Below are positions 48,729 to 61,355 of a DNA stretch of 64,000 nt, in pieces. Both the position numbers and the translations under genes were made by a program. Numbering within the stretch: position 1 is the first letter of the stretch; each line of letters begins with the position of its first letter. The DNA is taken from contig CM055817.1 in NCBI GenBank assembly GCA_029582265.1, positions 29,564,303 to 29,628,302 of the forward strand, written 5' to 3'. This stretch comes from Zoroaster sp. YZ-2022. Taxonomy: Eukaryota > Echinodermata > Asteroidea > Forcipulatida > Zoroasteridae. The notes beneath the pieces were generated by a model. That model did not search any database and was not told the origin of the DNA. It saw only the letters and a list, made by a program, of their open reading frames with translations.

Positions 48729-50329
48729 TGGCTTGTGGGGATATAAGTGTGAAAACTTCACTTTCATCACTGTCACTGTCACTGTCTGACTCGGGTAAGT
48801 AATCACTCCCATCTGTTTCACTGACTAAACATTTTAAAGAGAACATAAAACAAAATGTTTTCAATCTTTAATGTTATTTCAGTTGTTTTACAAAATAAAT
48901 TCAAAAAAAACAAAACATTACGTGCAGTTTGATGTTGCTATTTTAATTCACACATGCAAGAGGACTCCTCTTTCTTTGATACAGAAAGTTACAACAACTT
49001 GGAAGGACATTTAAATTCTCAAGGAAAAAAATGTTTGTATTCTGTGTTAAAAACATATTATAGAATTTCAGTGCTGGTCACAGCATGGAAGGGCAAACTC
49101 CAATAGTGGTCGGCAAGACCAGTGACGGTTAAGACCAGCCACAACTGACAAGCTAAGTTACAATTTTCTGGATAAACGTGGGTTGGCAGTTCATCTATAA
49201 AAAACTAAAACAAATAAACAAATAACAAACAAACACCCCAAGACCCCCCCCCCCCCCCAAAATAATAAATTAAATAAATAAATAAATAAAACAAACAAAA
49301 AAGAAACAACAAACATTTGAAGAGTGTACAGATTACAACCAAATGTTATCCTACCTTCATCATCTTCATCACTGTCATTAAGTGACACATTGTGATCTGA
49401 AGATAAAATAAAAGTTGATTCATATAATTACCATGATCAGTGAATACATGACTGTATTAAACAAACATAATTATAGGGTGATGGTTTGCAGTGAAAAAAT
49501 GTGGATACTAACTTTTAGGAGCATACATGGTACCTGAAACTAACAAAATCATCGAACAAAAGACAGTACCCAAGGACACCAAAGACCATATCTCCATCAG
49601 TTGAATAACGGTTCTTATCAGGACCACATATACTATAATTTTATAAGGAGATAATATCAACATGGTGTCACCTCAAACTTTCACCATATTTACAATCCAC
49701 CATGCAAACCTTCCAATCTTAACTGTCTTAACAACAGGGGTGTAGCAATACCATTTTGTCAAGATATGATACATATTTTCAATTTTTACATGCAAAAGCC
49801 GGAAGTTTTTGTCTTAGAAGGAGTTCTAGGCAACACTGTACATACATGTTAATTTGCAATCCTGCATATAATACATACCAAGTGATTTTGATGTAGCGGC
49901 ATGTGTGTCTCTATGTAGCTTGCGTTCTTTAAATGTATAATAAAAACCAATGAATCCATTATGGTACTGCAAAGAAATTTGATCTGCAATGCTTTACTTT
50001 CTTTAAATTATGAACGTAATTTCAGTTTTGTACAGCTGTATGCAGTTTGAGGTTGCCTTGGCAATTAATTCAAATTTAAGCGTTCACTTGTGACCAAGCA
50101 AGTCATTGTACCAGACATTATTCAAATCTAACTCGCAAATGGCAATTATTAACATGTGCTTCTCTGATCAACCAATGATTGACACATCCCCCTTTGTTTA
50201 GAAAGACTATCCCAATGAGAAAGACAAAAGGTTTTAACTACTTACTGGCTTGTGTGAAAACTTCACTTTCATCACTGTCACTGTCACTCTCTGACTTGGG
50301 TAAGTAATCAATACCATCTGTTTCACTGA
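48729..50329 (-). CDS. Three upstream acidic exons of the YR locus
   Basis: Exons 50329-50246 (84 nt), 49396-49355 (42 nt) and 48824-48729 (96 nt) on the minus strand are all bounded by AG and GTAAGT/GTAGG and are phase 1 at both ends, so they splice together in frame. Products: SETDGIDYLPKSESDSDSDE, NVSLNDSDEDDEG and SETDGSDYLPESDSDSDSDE. The first and third are near copies, so this is an older exon duplication. The third joins the module C exon at 47628 in the correct phase. No start codon is seen; the 5' part of the gene must lie further up, beyond the Kolobok insertion. Confidence 0.55.
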
Positions 50330-50634
50330 CTTAACATTTTTAACAAAAACAACAAAATTTTACTCTTTCATTACTGCTCTTTCAATTATTGTAATACAAA
50401 AAAATTAATTTAAAAAAATTTAACAAAATAATCACATGCACTTTAAAGGTACTTGGGCGATAAAAACGCCCCTCAATATTTCATTGTTTTTGATACATGA
50501 TTGGAAAGTTCTTTAAAAAGTAGAATATAATTGTCCACACAAATACCCCTGAAAACTGCGTCGTTTTTCTGTTATTGTACCCAAAAAAACTGAGGGATTC
50601 GGCTGTTAAACGTGATGGTGACCATGATGAAAGC

Positions 50635-53600
50635 ATGAATGTCTCATTCGTGGGATTATTGTTGGACAGGTAAGAGTAATAAAAGAGAAATTATTATTTT
50701 TTGATAGGCCTTATCGTAGGACTTTTTGTGTGGCTATATGCTGAACTGTTATGATGAATTTCCCTGTTAGCCATCACATAATTTTTCATAGTTGCTGTAG
50801 CCAAGGCACAATGATATCATGATGATGGTTACAACATGGAGGAAATGGTTACAATACAGACATGTGATAAATATTAAATACTTTTGAAAGCAGAACAATT
50901 TCCAGATGGTGAAGGGGTCATGGTGAAAATACAAACATTGGAGGAAACAGCATCAGGTACCAAACACTAGCCCAGTGGAGTACTTTTTCTCAAGTACGAG
51001 TACGAGTACATATTCCTTAATGGAAAAATTATATACAAAAACAGCATGGTAACAAAGACAAAAATTAAATATTTATATAGATTCTGAATATGCACCATGT
51101 CCATCTTATCCACCATTATTTCATTAGCTGTTATGTTTTGCTTTATAGGTATGAGAAAACATCACTGCCAGCATTTTTAATTTCATCAACACCAGGTAGA
51201 GTTCAGCCTGATACAATTTCCAGTATTCACAGCGACAAATCATTGCCAAGGTAGAGTAAATCTTGGATTGATTCAGATTATTATTTTTATTCCATAATTT
51301 GGTTTTATCTAGAAAGTTTATGTAACTAATTTTTTTGTAAAACAAAATCAGATTTTCTCATTTAGAAAAAAAAAAGTTGTGTATTCAGATTTTCCTTATT
51401 AAAGGGAAAATACAACATTGGTTATGTTGGCAAAACAGCTGTTATTAGTAATATTTACTTACTTTGAACTAAGTTCCTGTAATAACACTTCATAATTCTT
51501 GAGGGGAACTTAAAGAGTGCAGGTAATAATTTTGTAATTGTGCAATATCAAGTAACAACCAATGATGTACCTTCCCTTTAAAATCATATCCAAACATTCT
51601 TGTGAACATGTGTTTTTAATTCCCACAGTGCCCAGGCATCTGTTGGTCAACTCTCTGGTATACAGGAGCTCCATCAATCAACATCCAAGTCAGTTGCCAA
51701 AGATCAACAATTTCAGTCAGAGCAACATGTGGACACCACTTCACATAACAAGAGCCTCTATGAGTAAGTGAACTACTAGTACTATTTTGCTGTCAACACA
51801 TCACATTTCACAAAAAGTTATTTAACTTAAATTGTACAAATCATACTGTATAAACAACACTATGTGTACACTTGTCTCTCCATCCAAAAGAGATATCTGT
51901 TTGATTGTACTTTTGTGCACATTTCCATTTATTACAGTATAAGTGTTCAGTACTTCCAAAAAGGCAGTTACGTGTGTCCAATTGATGACATTTCAGAAGA
52001 GGAGGAGGACAGTGAAGATGAAACGTATGAGCCACTGTCAACTTTGACAATAAAGTTAGTAAGAACTTTTTCTTAAGTATGAGTATTGCCATTCAAGATA
52101 AATGTACTCAACTAAAAGTATGAGTACTCCAACTCCAGACTTCATGATAAGAAGAATACATATTCCTATGTGGTACAAGCACCACAGCTTTGATGATCAA
52201 AATGCTGTTTTTTGTACTTGTACTTTAATCAACCAACAAATGTACCCATATTGACGTCATGCCATTGAATACATTTGTGTAATTGAAAGGGAAAAACAAT
52301 TATATTAATATTTTTAATTTATTTTAAATAATTTCAGCTTGAAGGACTTTGATGAAGAAAGTGAAGACCTGCCAGAGGTATCTATTGCTAACACGGTTTT
52401 TGACATTGAGAATGAAGAATTTGAAGAAGCCGAGGATGAGAGTGATGATCAACATAACGAGGAAGCTAAAAGTACTGAACAATTAGCCACACATCCTGAA
52501 GTCACGAAACGTGGTTCAGCGGCTTCTGTGCATTGGGTGAGTATTTGCATAATTATGTGACTTTTGATTGTTTTTACTTTAGTTCCCCGTAAATTAATTT
52601 GATATGATAAATACTTTGTACACATGGGCAAATTTGATATTGCCAATATATAAAAACCAAGTTTAGGGCCTTTTGCTGTTACTATATATCATTGGCAGTG
52701 TAACAATTAATTTTCCAATTTACATTTTCCAGTTGACATGTATGTACTATGGCTTTAATAACTTTAATAATAATAACAATACAATTTTATAATTTTGTTC
52801 ATGCTTATTGGTGATTTTTGTGTCTTTTACCATTGGCTGAAATGTTTGTGTTAATGCAGTTCACAAATTAAAATGCTCTTTATGATTTATCACACAGAAA
52901 TGCAGCAAGAATCACACTTCCATGAACTGGAATTCTCAACCCCGCCTAAATGGTGTAAACATGGGTGACATTGCCATGGGAGGTGCCATCTTATTTTCAG
53001 GAAACCAGCATGCAAAAGTACACATGATGTGTACATTCATGAATCTAGGCTGTCCGAGCTCCACACAGTTTTTTCAAGTGCAGCGCCTGTATACAGTGCC
53101 TACAGTAGAGAAGTTCTGGGATAGTCTTCAGGAGCAGATCATTGAAAGCAGACAGGGCAAGGAGGTGGTCATTTGTGGTAAGTTTCATGCACCAGTGACA
53201 AATCAAATTTTTACTCTTTTGTCAAGCCCTTTTGACTCATTTAATGCCTCTTCTTTGCAAACACACAAATTTAACGTGTATGTATACCCCTCATGTACCC
53301 CCACCACCCATATTACAAATATACAAATTAACCTGGTAAACCATTGGTTCATGACTACATGTATATTAGACATTGTCCTTCCCTTAATTATACTCCCACT
53401 GAAAATAAAATCCCTAATTTATTCTTAGCTTCCAATATGTGTGGTACTCTTTCTTTTTTCTTCCAGGTGATGCGAGAAACGATAGTCCGGGTTTCAGTGC
53501 CAAGTACTGCACATATACTGTACTGGATGAGGCAGATGACAACATCCTAAGCATGAGATTCAAAGATAAACGGGAGTGTGGAGGGAAGTCTCCCACCATG

Positions 53601-56600
53601 GAGACTGCTGCCTTTGTTGAAGCACTTGATGAATTACAGGACAAGGTCAAAATTCTTGAAGTATGTACTGACTCGAGCTCATCCATTACCAAGATCATGA
53701 GTAAGTTAAATATCAATAATGTTATTCACTTAGACACCATTGATCAATGACACTAGGTGGTGAATTTTTTTTTAAAGTAGTCAATATCTATAGGAAAATT
53801 AATCTTAAGATAATGTTAAATTTTAGGAAATTTAATTTTGTTTTTCATTCATTTGGTATGGCATAGCTGAATTAAAAATTTAAAAAAATATAAATAGAAA
53901 AGATGTTGTAAGTCATCCTATTTAAAAAATAATGCACAATCACTATACTTTAGTTCACTTTTAAGGAGATCAATTGTTCCATTGTACAGATTTTGAATGA
54001 AGAACTACATATTTATTCTCGTCCAAGCTGTGAAACTAATTAATTTGTGTTAGGAGAAAAAAAAAAGGTGTATGACTTGGTTATAGTCAGATTATGAAAG
54101 GTACTGAAAGATAAGCCTCTATCAGACAAAGCAGCATCCCATATGAACAGATATCATGATGCCTTCAATGATTTATTAATTTTTACTTCAATGCTTTACA
54201 GGAGAGAAATACAGCGGGCTGAAGCACTCATACGATATATGGCACGCAGCTAAGAACCTCTCCAAAATAATTTGTAAAGTAAGTGTTAAAAACAGTATGA
54301 ATATTCAGTGTACAGTACATTTCATTTTAGAATTTGACCCCCTAATCAAAATTGTTTAGTAATTCTGGCTCTGCCTGTGGAATATTTTGGATCAGAAAGT
54401 TTACACCTTTACTTATAAAAAAATATGTTTGGTTCTTTAACAGAAAAATATATTATACCAGAAAAAAATAAAAAATAAAAAATAAATAAAAAACTGTGTT
54501 AGTAATTCGTTTTTACTGTCATATTTTGCAAGTGAGTTTGTTCAATAATTGCTCTTTTCCAAGTAATGTAAATTACTTAACAATAATAATTTCACTTTAT
54601 TTAACTTATGCACCAGCCAATAGCGATGAACATTGTTTTTTCCATTTAAGAAGAAACAATGAAGCGACTAACACAAATTTATGTTTGTTTCTTAGAGGGG
54701 CAGTATCGTCACGATCAACAGGACATGAAATCGGAGTGCTTGTTTTAGATTAACTCAGTGACTGAAAATAATTCCCCACAATACATGACCTAGTAATTTT
54801 CAGTCACTGTGTTCATCTTAAACTAGGACACTTATTCCATGCCCTGTTGAAAATCTGCTCTGATTATGATGATACTGCCCCTGTAAGTTTACGGAAATTG
54901 TTTAACATTTTACAGGTTGCACAAAAGGCAGGCAATCGTCAATTGTTGCCATGGACAAAAGATATTGTGACTCATTTTTGGAGATGTGCAGAACTCGCAG
55001 GTGATGATGCTGATGTGTTTTTGGTGAGTGCCAAGAAAAGTAAAGAAACAAGTACAGTTTGGTTTAAAGAGGTTTTAGCATTTTGTAAAATGTTTGTGTT
55101 AAGTTGTAATTATAAAAATGTGCCCATTACCCTACATTGTTAAGAGTGGCCAATTTCATGACTAACATTTCTTCATGTTTGGTCCATAGATGAGATGGAG
55201 AGGAATCCTTCACCATGTCAGTGGTGTACATGAATGGGTTTCTGCAATTGGTGAAGGATATGGTCCAGTAAAGTGTGAGCATGGTGAGCTACCACCTGAC
55301 TGGACATCCAAGGTTATCACATCTGGGAGCCCACCACACAAGGCACTTGCAGAAATTGTGTTGAACAACAGTTTACTAAAAAGATTCCTACTATGTCAAC
55401 TTCAGGTATGAATTTTCACTGGTGTTGGAAGATACTCAAAGGGGGGGGGGGGCATTGGCCATACTTTTAACATGGCATGTAAAATGTTAAAGATTTTCAG
55501 AAATTTTTAAAGTATTTTCAGCCAAACAAATGTTATAAAAAACATTGCTATATGTTTGGTTACACAAAGGAATAATTAGAAACATTGCAGATATCTGGTT
55601 TGTCTTATGTGAAATTGCACATCATATTGTATCCTCAGTTTTATAAACATTTGTACATTCATTTCCACTCTTTGTATAATTTGTTACAGGCACACTGGCA
55701 ATTTGGAATCTTTCCATAACCATATTCTCATGTACTGTTCCAAGCGGTTTGCATACAGGTATGTATACATATGTTACCATAGTAATTTTGGATGTATAAG
55801 ACCGGACTAATTCAATGTATTTTATTTGTATTTATTTATTTATTTGTTATTATGTTTGTTATTATTATTATTAGTAGTAGTAGTAGTTATTTGGGGGTGG
55901 TCTCTGAAAACACTGAAGCATGAAGGGTCATCAAACTAAATCTACATAATGTGTGTCACTCCATTAAATACTTTCCATTTATAGGTTTTAAACAATCGTG
56001 TACAAGTCATACATTTGCTGATATTTTGTGTATCTGAAATCAAGAACATTTCTTTTCAAATAGCACCTGTTAATGGTTTAATAATCCATCTTCTTTTCAG
56101 TGGTCGAGTATACAAGGCCCGTAATCAATTGGCTGGAATTGATTATATGCATCACCTGCACAGAAAACCACTGAAGAATGCCCAGGGAAAGCTAATGTAT
56201 GATTAATAAGTCAACAAATTACAAATATAATGATGGTTGCATTCCTGTTGTCCAACCCACAAGTATCAAAAATGTCTGAACAACATTTAAAACAAATTTG
56301 GATATGGAATCTGATGCTAAATATTTATTTGCCAACACATCATATTAGTGGAGGGGGTGGGGGCATATTTTAAAATATTTGACCAAACCAATGTGTAACA
56401 TGGCAAAACCCCATATTAAATAAATTTTTAATGTATGTTTTTCACCCGTGTTCATTTATCAGGTACCACCGAGTCTATTCAAAACACAGCCGTACTTGGG
56501 TGGTAAAACCTGTTTTGGAGAAGAAACAATACAACTATGTTAAAGAGCTAATGGCAGCTATCTTTGAGGCTCGTCTGGATGATAACAAGCCTCTTCGTAG

Positions 56601-56718
56601 GAAAGCAAGCTTATTAGCAGATGATCCAAGGAAGCTTGCATCAACGATTGCTCCCATCCCCCCACCCTCAACCGAAGTATTGGTCCAAAAACAAATGTCA
56701 AGATTTGCTGTGAAGTGA
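50635..56718 (+). CDS. Kolobok-like DDE transposase, 13 exons
   Basis: Exons: 50635-50669 (tentative start), 51149-51250, 51629-51763, 51938-52054, 52338-52536, 52898-53177, 53467-53700, 54202-54278, 54916-55023, 55190-55405, 55690-55758, 56101-56196 and 56463-56718. The AG/GT borders are good and the phases agree at every junction except one. About 640 aa: an acidic N-terminal third (ISEEEEDSEDETYEPLS), then the DDE core. GDARNDSPGFSAKYCTYT gives the first Asp, EVCTDSSSS the second and NLESFHNHILMY the Glu. The C-terminus, YKARNQLAGIDY, HRVYSKHSRTWVVKP and DDPRKLAS, is a conserved tail of these transposases. It should cut and paste its element at TTAA. No THAP domain is found. Between exons 10 and 11 the phase is off by one, so this copy is either broken there or misassembled. 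Confidence 0.75.
54696..54882. mobile_element. Palindromic MITE in a transposase intron
   Basis: AGGGGCAGTATCGTC is mirrored at the right by ATGATACTGCCCCT, and CAGTGACTGAAAAT is mirrored around the centre. At 187 bp it fits inside the intron between exons 54202-54278 and 54916-55023. No clear target duplication. Confidence 0.78.
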
Positions 56719-56754
56719 AGCCATCTAACATTAAGTCTTGTCATGGGGATTTCA

Positions 56755-56760
56755 AATAAA
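56755..56760 (+). terminator. Polyadenylation signal of the transposase
   Basis: AATAAA lies 37 nt after the TGA stop of the last exon, at a normal distance. Confidence 0.6.
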
Positions 56761-58656
56761 TTATTTACAACAAAGAATTATTAGAATTGCCGTCCAAGCA
56801 AATATTTATTTCACTCTGGATAGAAACATTTAACTATATAATTTTGTTGAAGAAAACAACATTGTTGTATGTGATAAGTCTCAGACAGTACAAAATGTAC
56901 AATATAAACGTTACCTGTAAATATACCGAGAAAAAAATTCACAACTGTCAAATCTAATTTCCTATGAATAAAATATTTTATGCCACATAGACACTTTTAT
57001 TGTTTTGTTAAATATTTTGAACACACCAAATGGTTTCTGCATTAAATAAAATAAATTAGTGAAAGAATTTATGAAATGGAAGGTTTGACATTGGTAATGT
57101 CATGAGCACAAAATAACCATGTTATCCCAAAGTTAACTTATTATGTGAATTTGGTAAATGTAGCAATCATCCTGAACAAAATAATTACGTATGAAATGCT
57201 CTCATTTCAGAGAAAATATATCAATATGCATTTACAAAAATTCACTGGACTTTATTTTTGCAAATTTGCATTGAGCAAAAACTTTCAGGGAGTTGGTTGA
57301 TTAATATTGATTCAAAGAGAGTAAGCATACTCACAGAAGCAGTTTGGCCAACATTACCAATGCTGAATCCTTTTATTTATACAAAAACATCAGCTATTTA
57401 CACTTTTAAGTAAAGGTTTTCGAATTTTGTATATATAAATTACATGAACCTGAATAAATGGTTGCAGTATACATGGTGAAATGGTTACATAAATATGACC
57501 TTGATGCCAATTTCTAATGATTACTTGCATTGCACAATGATCCATATAATTACTCTTCAATTAAAAAATCAGCTATTTACAATTTCAATTAAGATTTAGG
57601 AATATTGTATATAACATGGCCGTGACCTGTTGGTATAAAATATTTTATTGCAAAATGATCATGAATAAATATTTGTATTATACATGGTTACAGAAATGTG
57701 ATGATAATATGACACTGATTGGCAAATACTTAATCACAACTTAATTGCACAATGATCTATAAATAATCAGCTGTTTACAATGATATAAAAACATATGGCC
57801 CTGAATTGCACAAATTTTCCAAAAAATACCATTATTTAGAAGAAAACAGAATCATTCAATCAACTATTCATATTGTAATACTCTTTGGTTTGTTTATCCA
57901 CATTACCCTGGCAAGCTATTTTGGGTTTAGTTTTATTTTGATAAATCACACCATGAAACAATGCCATAGGATAATAAACATAAAACTAACTCGCATCATT
58001 GGCAAGATTGGAAATAACATTTTTTTTATCTTCAAAGAACAAGATAAACCGTAAATATTTATAAAAACTAAAACTAAGACATTTCATACAACAATGTGAA
58101 TATTTTATGTAAATTGTACCCTCAAGAGTTGTGTAGTTCCATGTAAAACTATAAATATTGCTGATGTAACATAAAAAAATACTGATTTATTTAACTGTAA
58201 GCTTAAATGTTTTTGTGTTAAATATGTTGATAAGTGTGAAGACAAGAAGGTGATGCATATACACACATCAACTGGTTTCATGATCCCTCAAAACAAATAA
58301 ATTTATGTTCCTGAATTTGTTACACTATTGCAAATAATTCTACGAAGTGTTTAATATGTAGCCTGAAAGGACTGAAATTATAACACATATGACTCTTGCA
58401 TACAACAATAATTATGCAATATACCTAAATATGTTAACATTTATATTAAAAAAAGTAAATTTTTCGTTTTTTATGATCTTGTTTTCAAAATACATATTAA
58501 AAAACTATTGTATCTACAATAGGGGGTTAATATTTTTCAGATACAAACGTGTCCATGTTTTTGAAAAATATAATGTTTTACAAAAAGTTGCTTTTCACTA
58601 AAAGGAAAGCACTTAAAAAAAAATATATCAGGATGATTAATACTTTAGATAATCTG

Positions 58657-58662
58657 TTTATT
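58657..58662 (-). terminator. Polyadenylation signal of the P2X7C-like gene
   Basis: AATAAA on the minus strand, about 90 nt beyond the stop codon. Confidence 0.5.
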
Positions 58663-58751
58663 TGATTATCTGGTAATTACCCATGTTGTACCTTCCCTTA
58701 TGTCATACTATTGTTTTTGTTTTTTGAGAAGATCACAAATGATTATGTGCT

Positions 58752-60900
58752 TCAGTTATATCTGTTTGGAATAAATCCCGTGTATTGACCGAATGTATCG
58801 GGGAACGTATCTCTGATCTTCCAGACACAACAACTTGGTATAGTTACCCTATTGCCAGCTCCTAACCTTCCATGCTGCCAGAGGACATACTGGCGGTATG
58901 CCGAGTGGCGCAGGCGTCTGTTGTAAACATCATTCTCAGCTGGTGGTTGGTCGTTTTGGCCAAGCATGTCGTTCCTGTGAAGTCTTGCAAGTTCTAACAC
59001 ATGATGGTCTAATACAAGATGGCGCATAATCTTTAGAAATGAAATAATAAATCCAAATTTAATATGAAAATAAAGTAAAATTTTTCTATGATAAGGACTA
59101 GAAATTTGAAATTGAAATCTAGTTCTGTGATCCCAATGATCCCAAATTCACTTTTGAAGAAATGAAAAACAAAGTTACACTCACTGCTAAGGTGGAGATA
59201 CATCGTTGAGGGACCTGTCGACAGCGAAGACACTCAATTTCAGTTGGCATCTGTCTGCAGTATGTACAGATGCACCAGCTGGGGTCAAGTATCGCTGCAG
59301 GTGGATGGGTGGGAGGTGGTGGTTCTGAAGCTTGTTGGTGATGTATGATGCTTAAAATCACACCTGGCATTCTCTCAGCAAGTTGATGAAGCATGTTTTT
59401 CCGGTCATCTTCTGTCATATTGTGAACAAGTTCCTTCAAAAGATAATTTGAATTTAACAAAAATAAAATGTTGTGGCAACATTTACAAATATATCAAATA
59501 ATTTAAATACCCACATCACAATGTAATCCACTTGGTTGTACATCCACTGATTAGAGGTCTGCCTCTAAAAACAAAAGCAATAAAATATAGCACAAAATAT
59601 TTGGGTAATACCTTGATCTCTTCAACCTTCTGCTCCCTGGTTATCAGAGGAGTTGAGTCCTTTACTCCTCGTCTACTTTGTGTCAACAAGGACCTGTAAA
59701 TGTATCAATCCACTAAATTATTCAAAAGATCCCAAAAATATTATTGGATAACTTTGAAATAATTTGCAAATATGCAATCTATCAGAAACAATGTTGAAAA
59801 ATAAGGTTTTATTTGGAAAGGCAAAATAAGTTGAATTTTTTTTTTTAAATCATGCAAAATTCTGATAAAATCTCACAACCACTAGTCTAAGTGTATGAAA
59901 AAAATCAAGCACATTATGTTCAGCTTGAATGTACACAAAATACCAGATTTAGAAAAGTATCCAGCTGAGTGAGTAAAGGGTTAAGACCCAGTAAACTATA
60001 ACAAACTGCACAGTCCTAAGGAGATGATTAGATATGCAAATCCTCTAAAAAACTGATAACAAAAGATAAAGATGTCATAGCAAGGTTCAGCCATGGCACA
60101 GTAGTAATTATTACATACATGGTTAAGTCTTAATGAATTCCTAGAAAAAATCTCTGATCTAAGCAAGACCAAATAAAAGAGAAAAATATTTTTGTGATTG
60201 TGTGCTTTAAATGCTGTCCAAAAATATAAAGAATTTATCATGATTACCTCAAACTCAGTGCAACCTTAGAAAACAAGCGCACAATAAATTATGTTTTATA
60301 AAAGAAATAAACACTAATCAGTCCATGACAATGATAATTCCTTTTTAGAGATTTATGTGTACTATGTTTATAAATTGCAGAGAATGTATGTACAATTCAG
60401 CTGCTTGATTGAGCTCTTTATGACAACTTAGTATTTGATGGTGAAAATGAAGTATAACTAAGAAAATGTTGTCAAGTTAGGTTTCAAAACAATTTTTATT
60501 CTACAATGGCTAACACTAACAACACTCAGGGCTAGCGCTTGTAGACTTACCGGGAGATTTTTAGCATAATTTGTTGTACAGTGAGGCGTTGGCCACTTTG
60601 GTCATGCTGGTAACGGCAGTGCATTATTTCAAAATAAATCAAAACAAAAGCCTACTTTATAAATGCTCACCCTGATTTACGTTTACTAACGTTACTGCTT
60701 TTTCTTGTACTTGATCCAGGCGGGTTACGTGCTTTAGACTTCGACTTCGGTCGACATTTGTCAAGTTTTTGCTTGCTGTGTTTTTCACTTTTCTTTCTGT
60801 TTGTTTTACTACCTTCCTCAACAGAAGACCCATGGTCTTTCTGCTTGTTTCCTCTTATTTTTGGCGTTTGAAGCTTTGATGTTAATGGACTTTCCTCCAT
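58752..60900 (-). CDS. P2X7-receptor C-terminal-like domain protein, 4 exons
   Basis: Exons 60900-60671, 59693-59612, 59433-59185 and 59030-58752 sum to 840 nt, an intact 279-aa frame with matching phases (2, 0, 0). The start is ATG ([12 protein letters not shown]); the open frame upstream of it has no earlier ATG. Residues 1-76 are very basic ([22 protein letters not shown]), a likely nuclear-localisation or nucleic-acid-binding tail. The second half matches the cysteine-rich cytoplasmic domain of P2X7 receptors, also found in stand-alone proteins: [67 protein letters not shown] and YTGF. There is no membrane segment or channel region, so this is not a receptor. It sits convergently with the transposase inside one TTAA-flanked element and may be its partner protein, perhaps supplying DNA binding (inference). 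Confidence 0.82.
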
Positions 60901-61285
60901 ATTCCAATCACTTGTTGGTAAACATTTCGTGTGTAAAGTGTGGGACCTAGTTACCCCTAAAACAACCTCAACGCTGTGCAACTCGTTTCCCAGAGTACCA
61001 GTCTAAATGCAACATTGTGCAGGAATTTGTCATGGTTGTCGTACTGCTGGAAATGCGTATACGTTGACCTTTGACCCAAAGGTCAAATTTATCGTTTTTC
61101 TTGCATTTCTCGGTAATTACCCGATACCCAGATGACCTTTTTTCACAAAAACCATCCAAACAGGATTATCTATCATTCCATCAATCCCATTTTTTACACT
61201 TTTAGGGCGGTGTGTACCTTTAAGATAAGGCGACAATGGCTAATTTGTTTTGGCTACAAAATTATGAATGAGTGGTATACTGTAC

Positions 61286-61355
61286 CTTCTAGTGTCTTGG
61301 GTTCCTCTAATGATTGGTTATCAACATTCACCACCATCTCATGTTTCTTCTTACA
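61286..61355 (-). CDS. Possible upstream exon of the YR locus
   Basis: The minus strand is open between CTTCCAG and GTACAG (CKKKHEMVVNVDNQSLEEPK). It ends in phase 1, the phase required by the acidic exon at 50329. If real, the Kolobok element inserted into an intron of the YR locus. The donor is weak and no motif supports it. Confidence 0.28.

Larger units (their letters stand above)
56719..58751. other. Convergent 3' region between the two Kolobok genes
   Basis: AT-rich sequence with no gene recognised. AATAAA at 56755 ends the plus gene and AATAAA on the minus strand at 58657-58662 ends the minus gene. Words such as AATCAGCTATTTACA recur near 57390, 57568 and 57768, a weak diverged repeat. 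Confidence 0.4.
50447..61219. mobile_element. Kolobok-like two-gene DNA transposon flanked by TTAA
   Basis: TTAA at 50443-50446 followed by AGGTACTTGGGCG is mirrored at the right by GTGTACCT and TTAA at 61220-61223. Both ends therefore read TTAA-AGGTAC inward. The Kolobok superfamily duplicates TTAA on insertion (established). The 10.8-kb interior contains exactly two genes, pointing toward each other, with their starts 190 and 320 bp from the two ends: the transposase (plus) and a P2X7C-like protein (minus). Inverted repeat beyond the first 6 bp is weak. The boundary call is therefore inference supported by gene placement, TTAA and the family match. Confidence 0.62.

Noticed and set aside
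50523..50634. Longer N-terminus for the transposase upstream of ATG 50635
   Set aside because: The frame is open back to about 50526 but has no in-frame ATG, and the peptide shows no recognisable domain.
58752..60900. Purinergic P2X7 receptor gene
   Set aside because: Only the cytoplasmic cysteine-rich domain is present; there are no transmembrane helices or ligand-binding ectodomain in the 279-aa frame.
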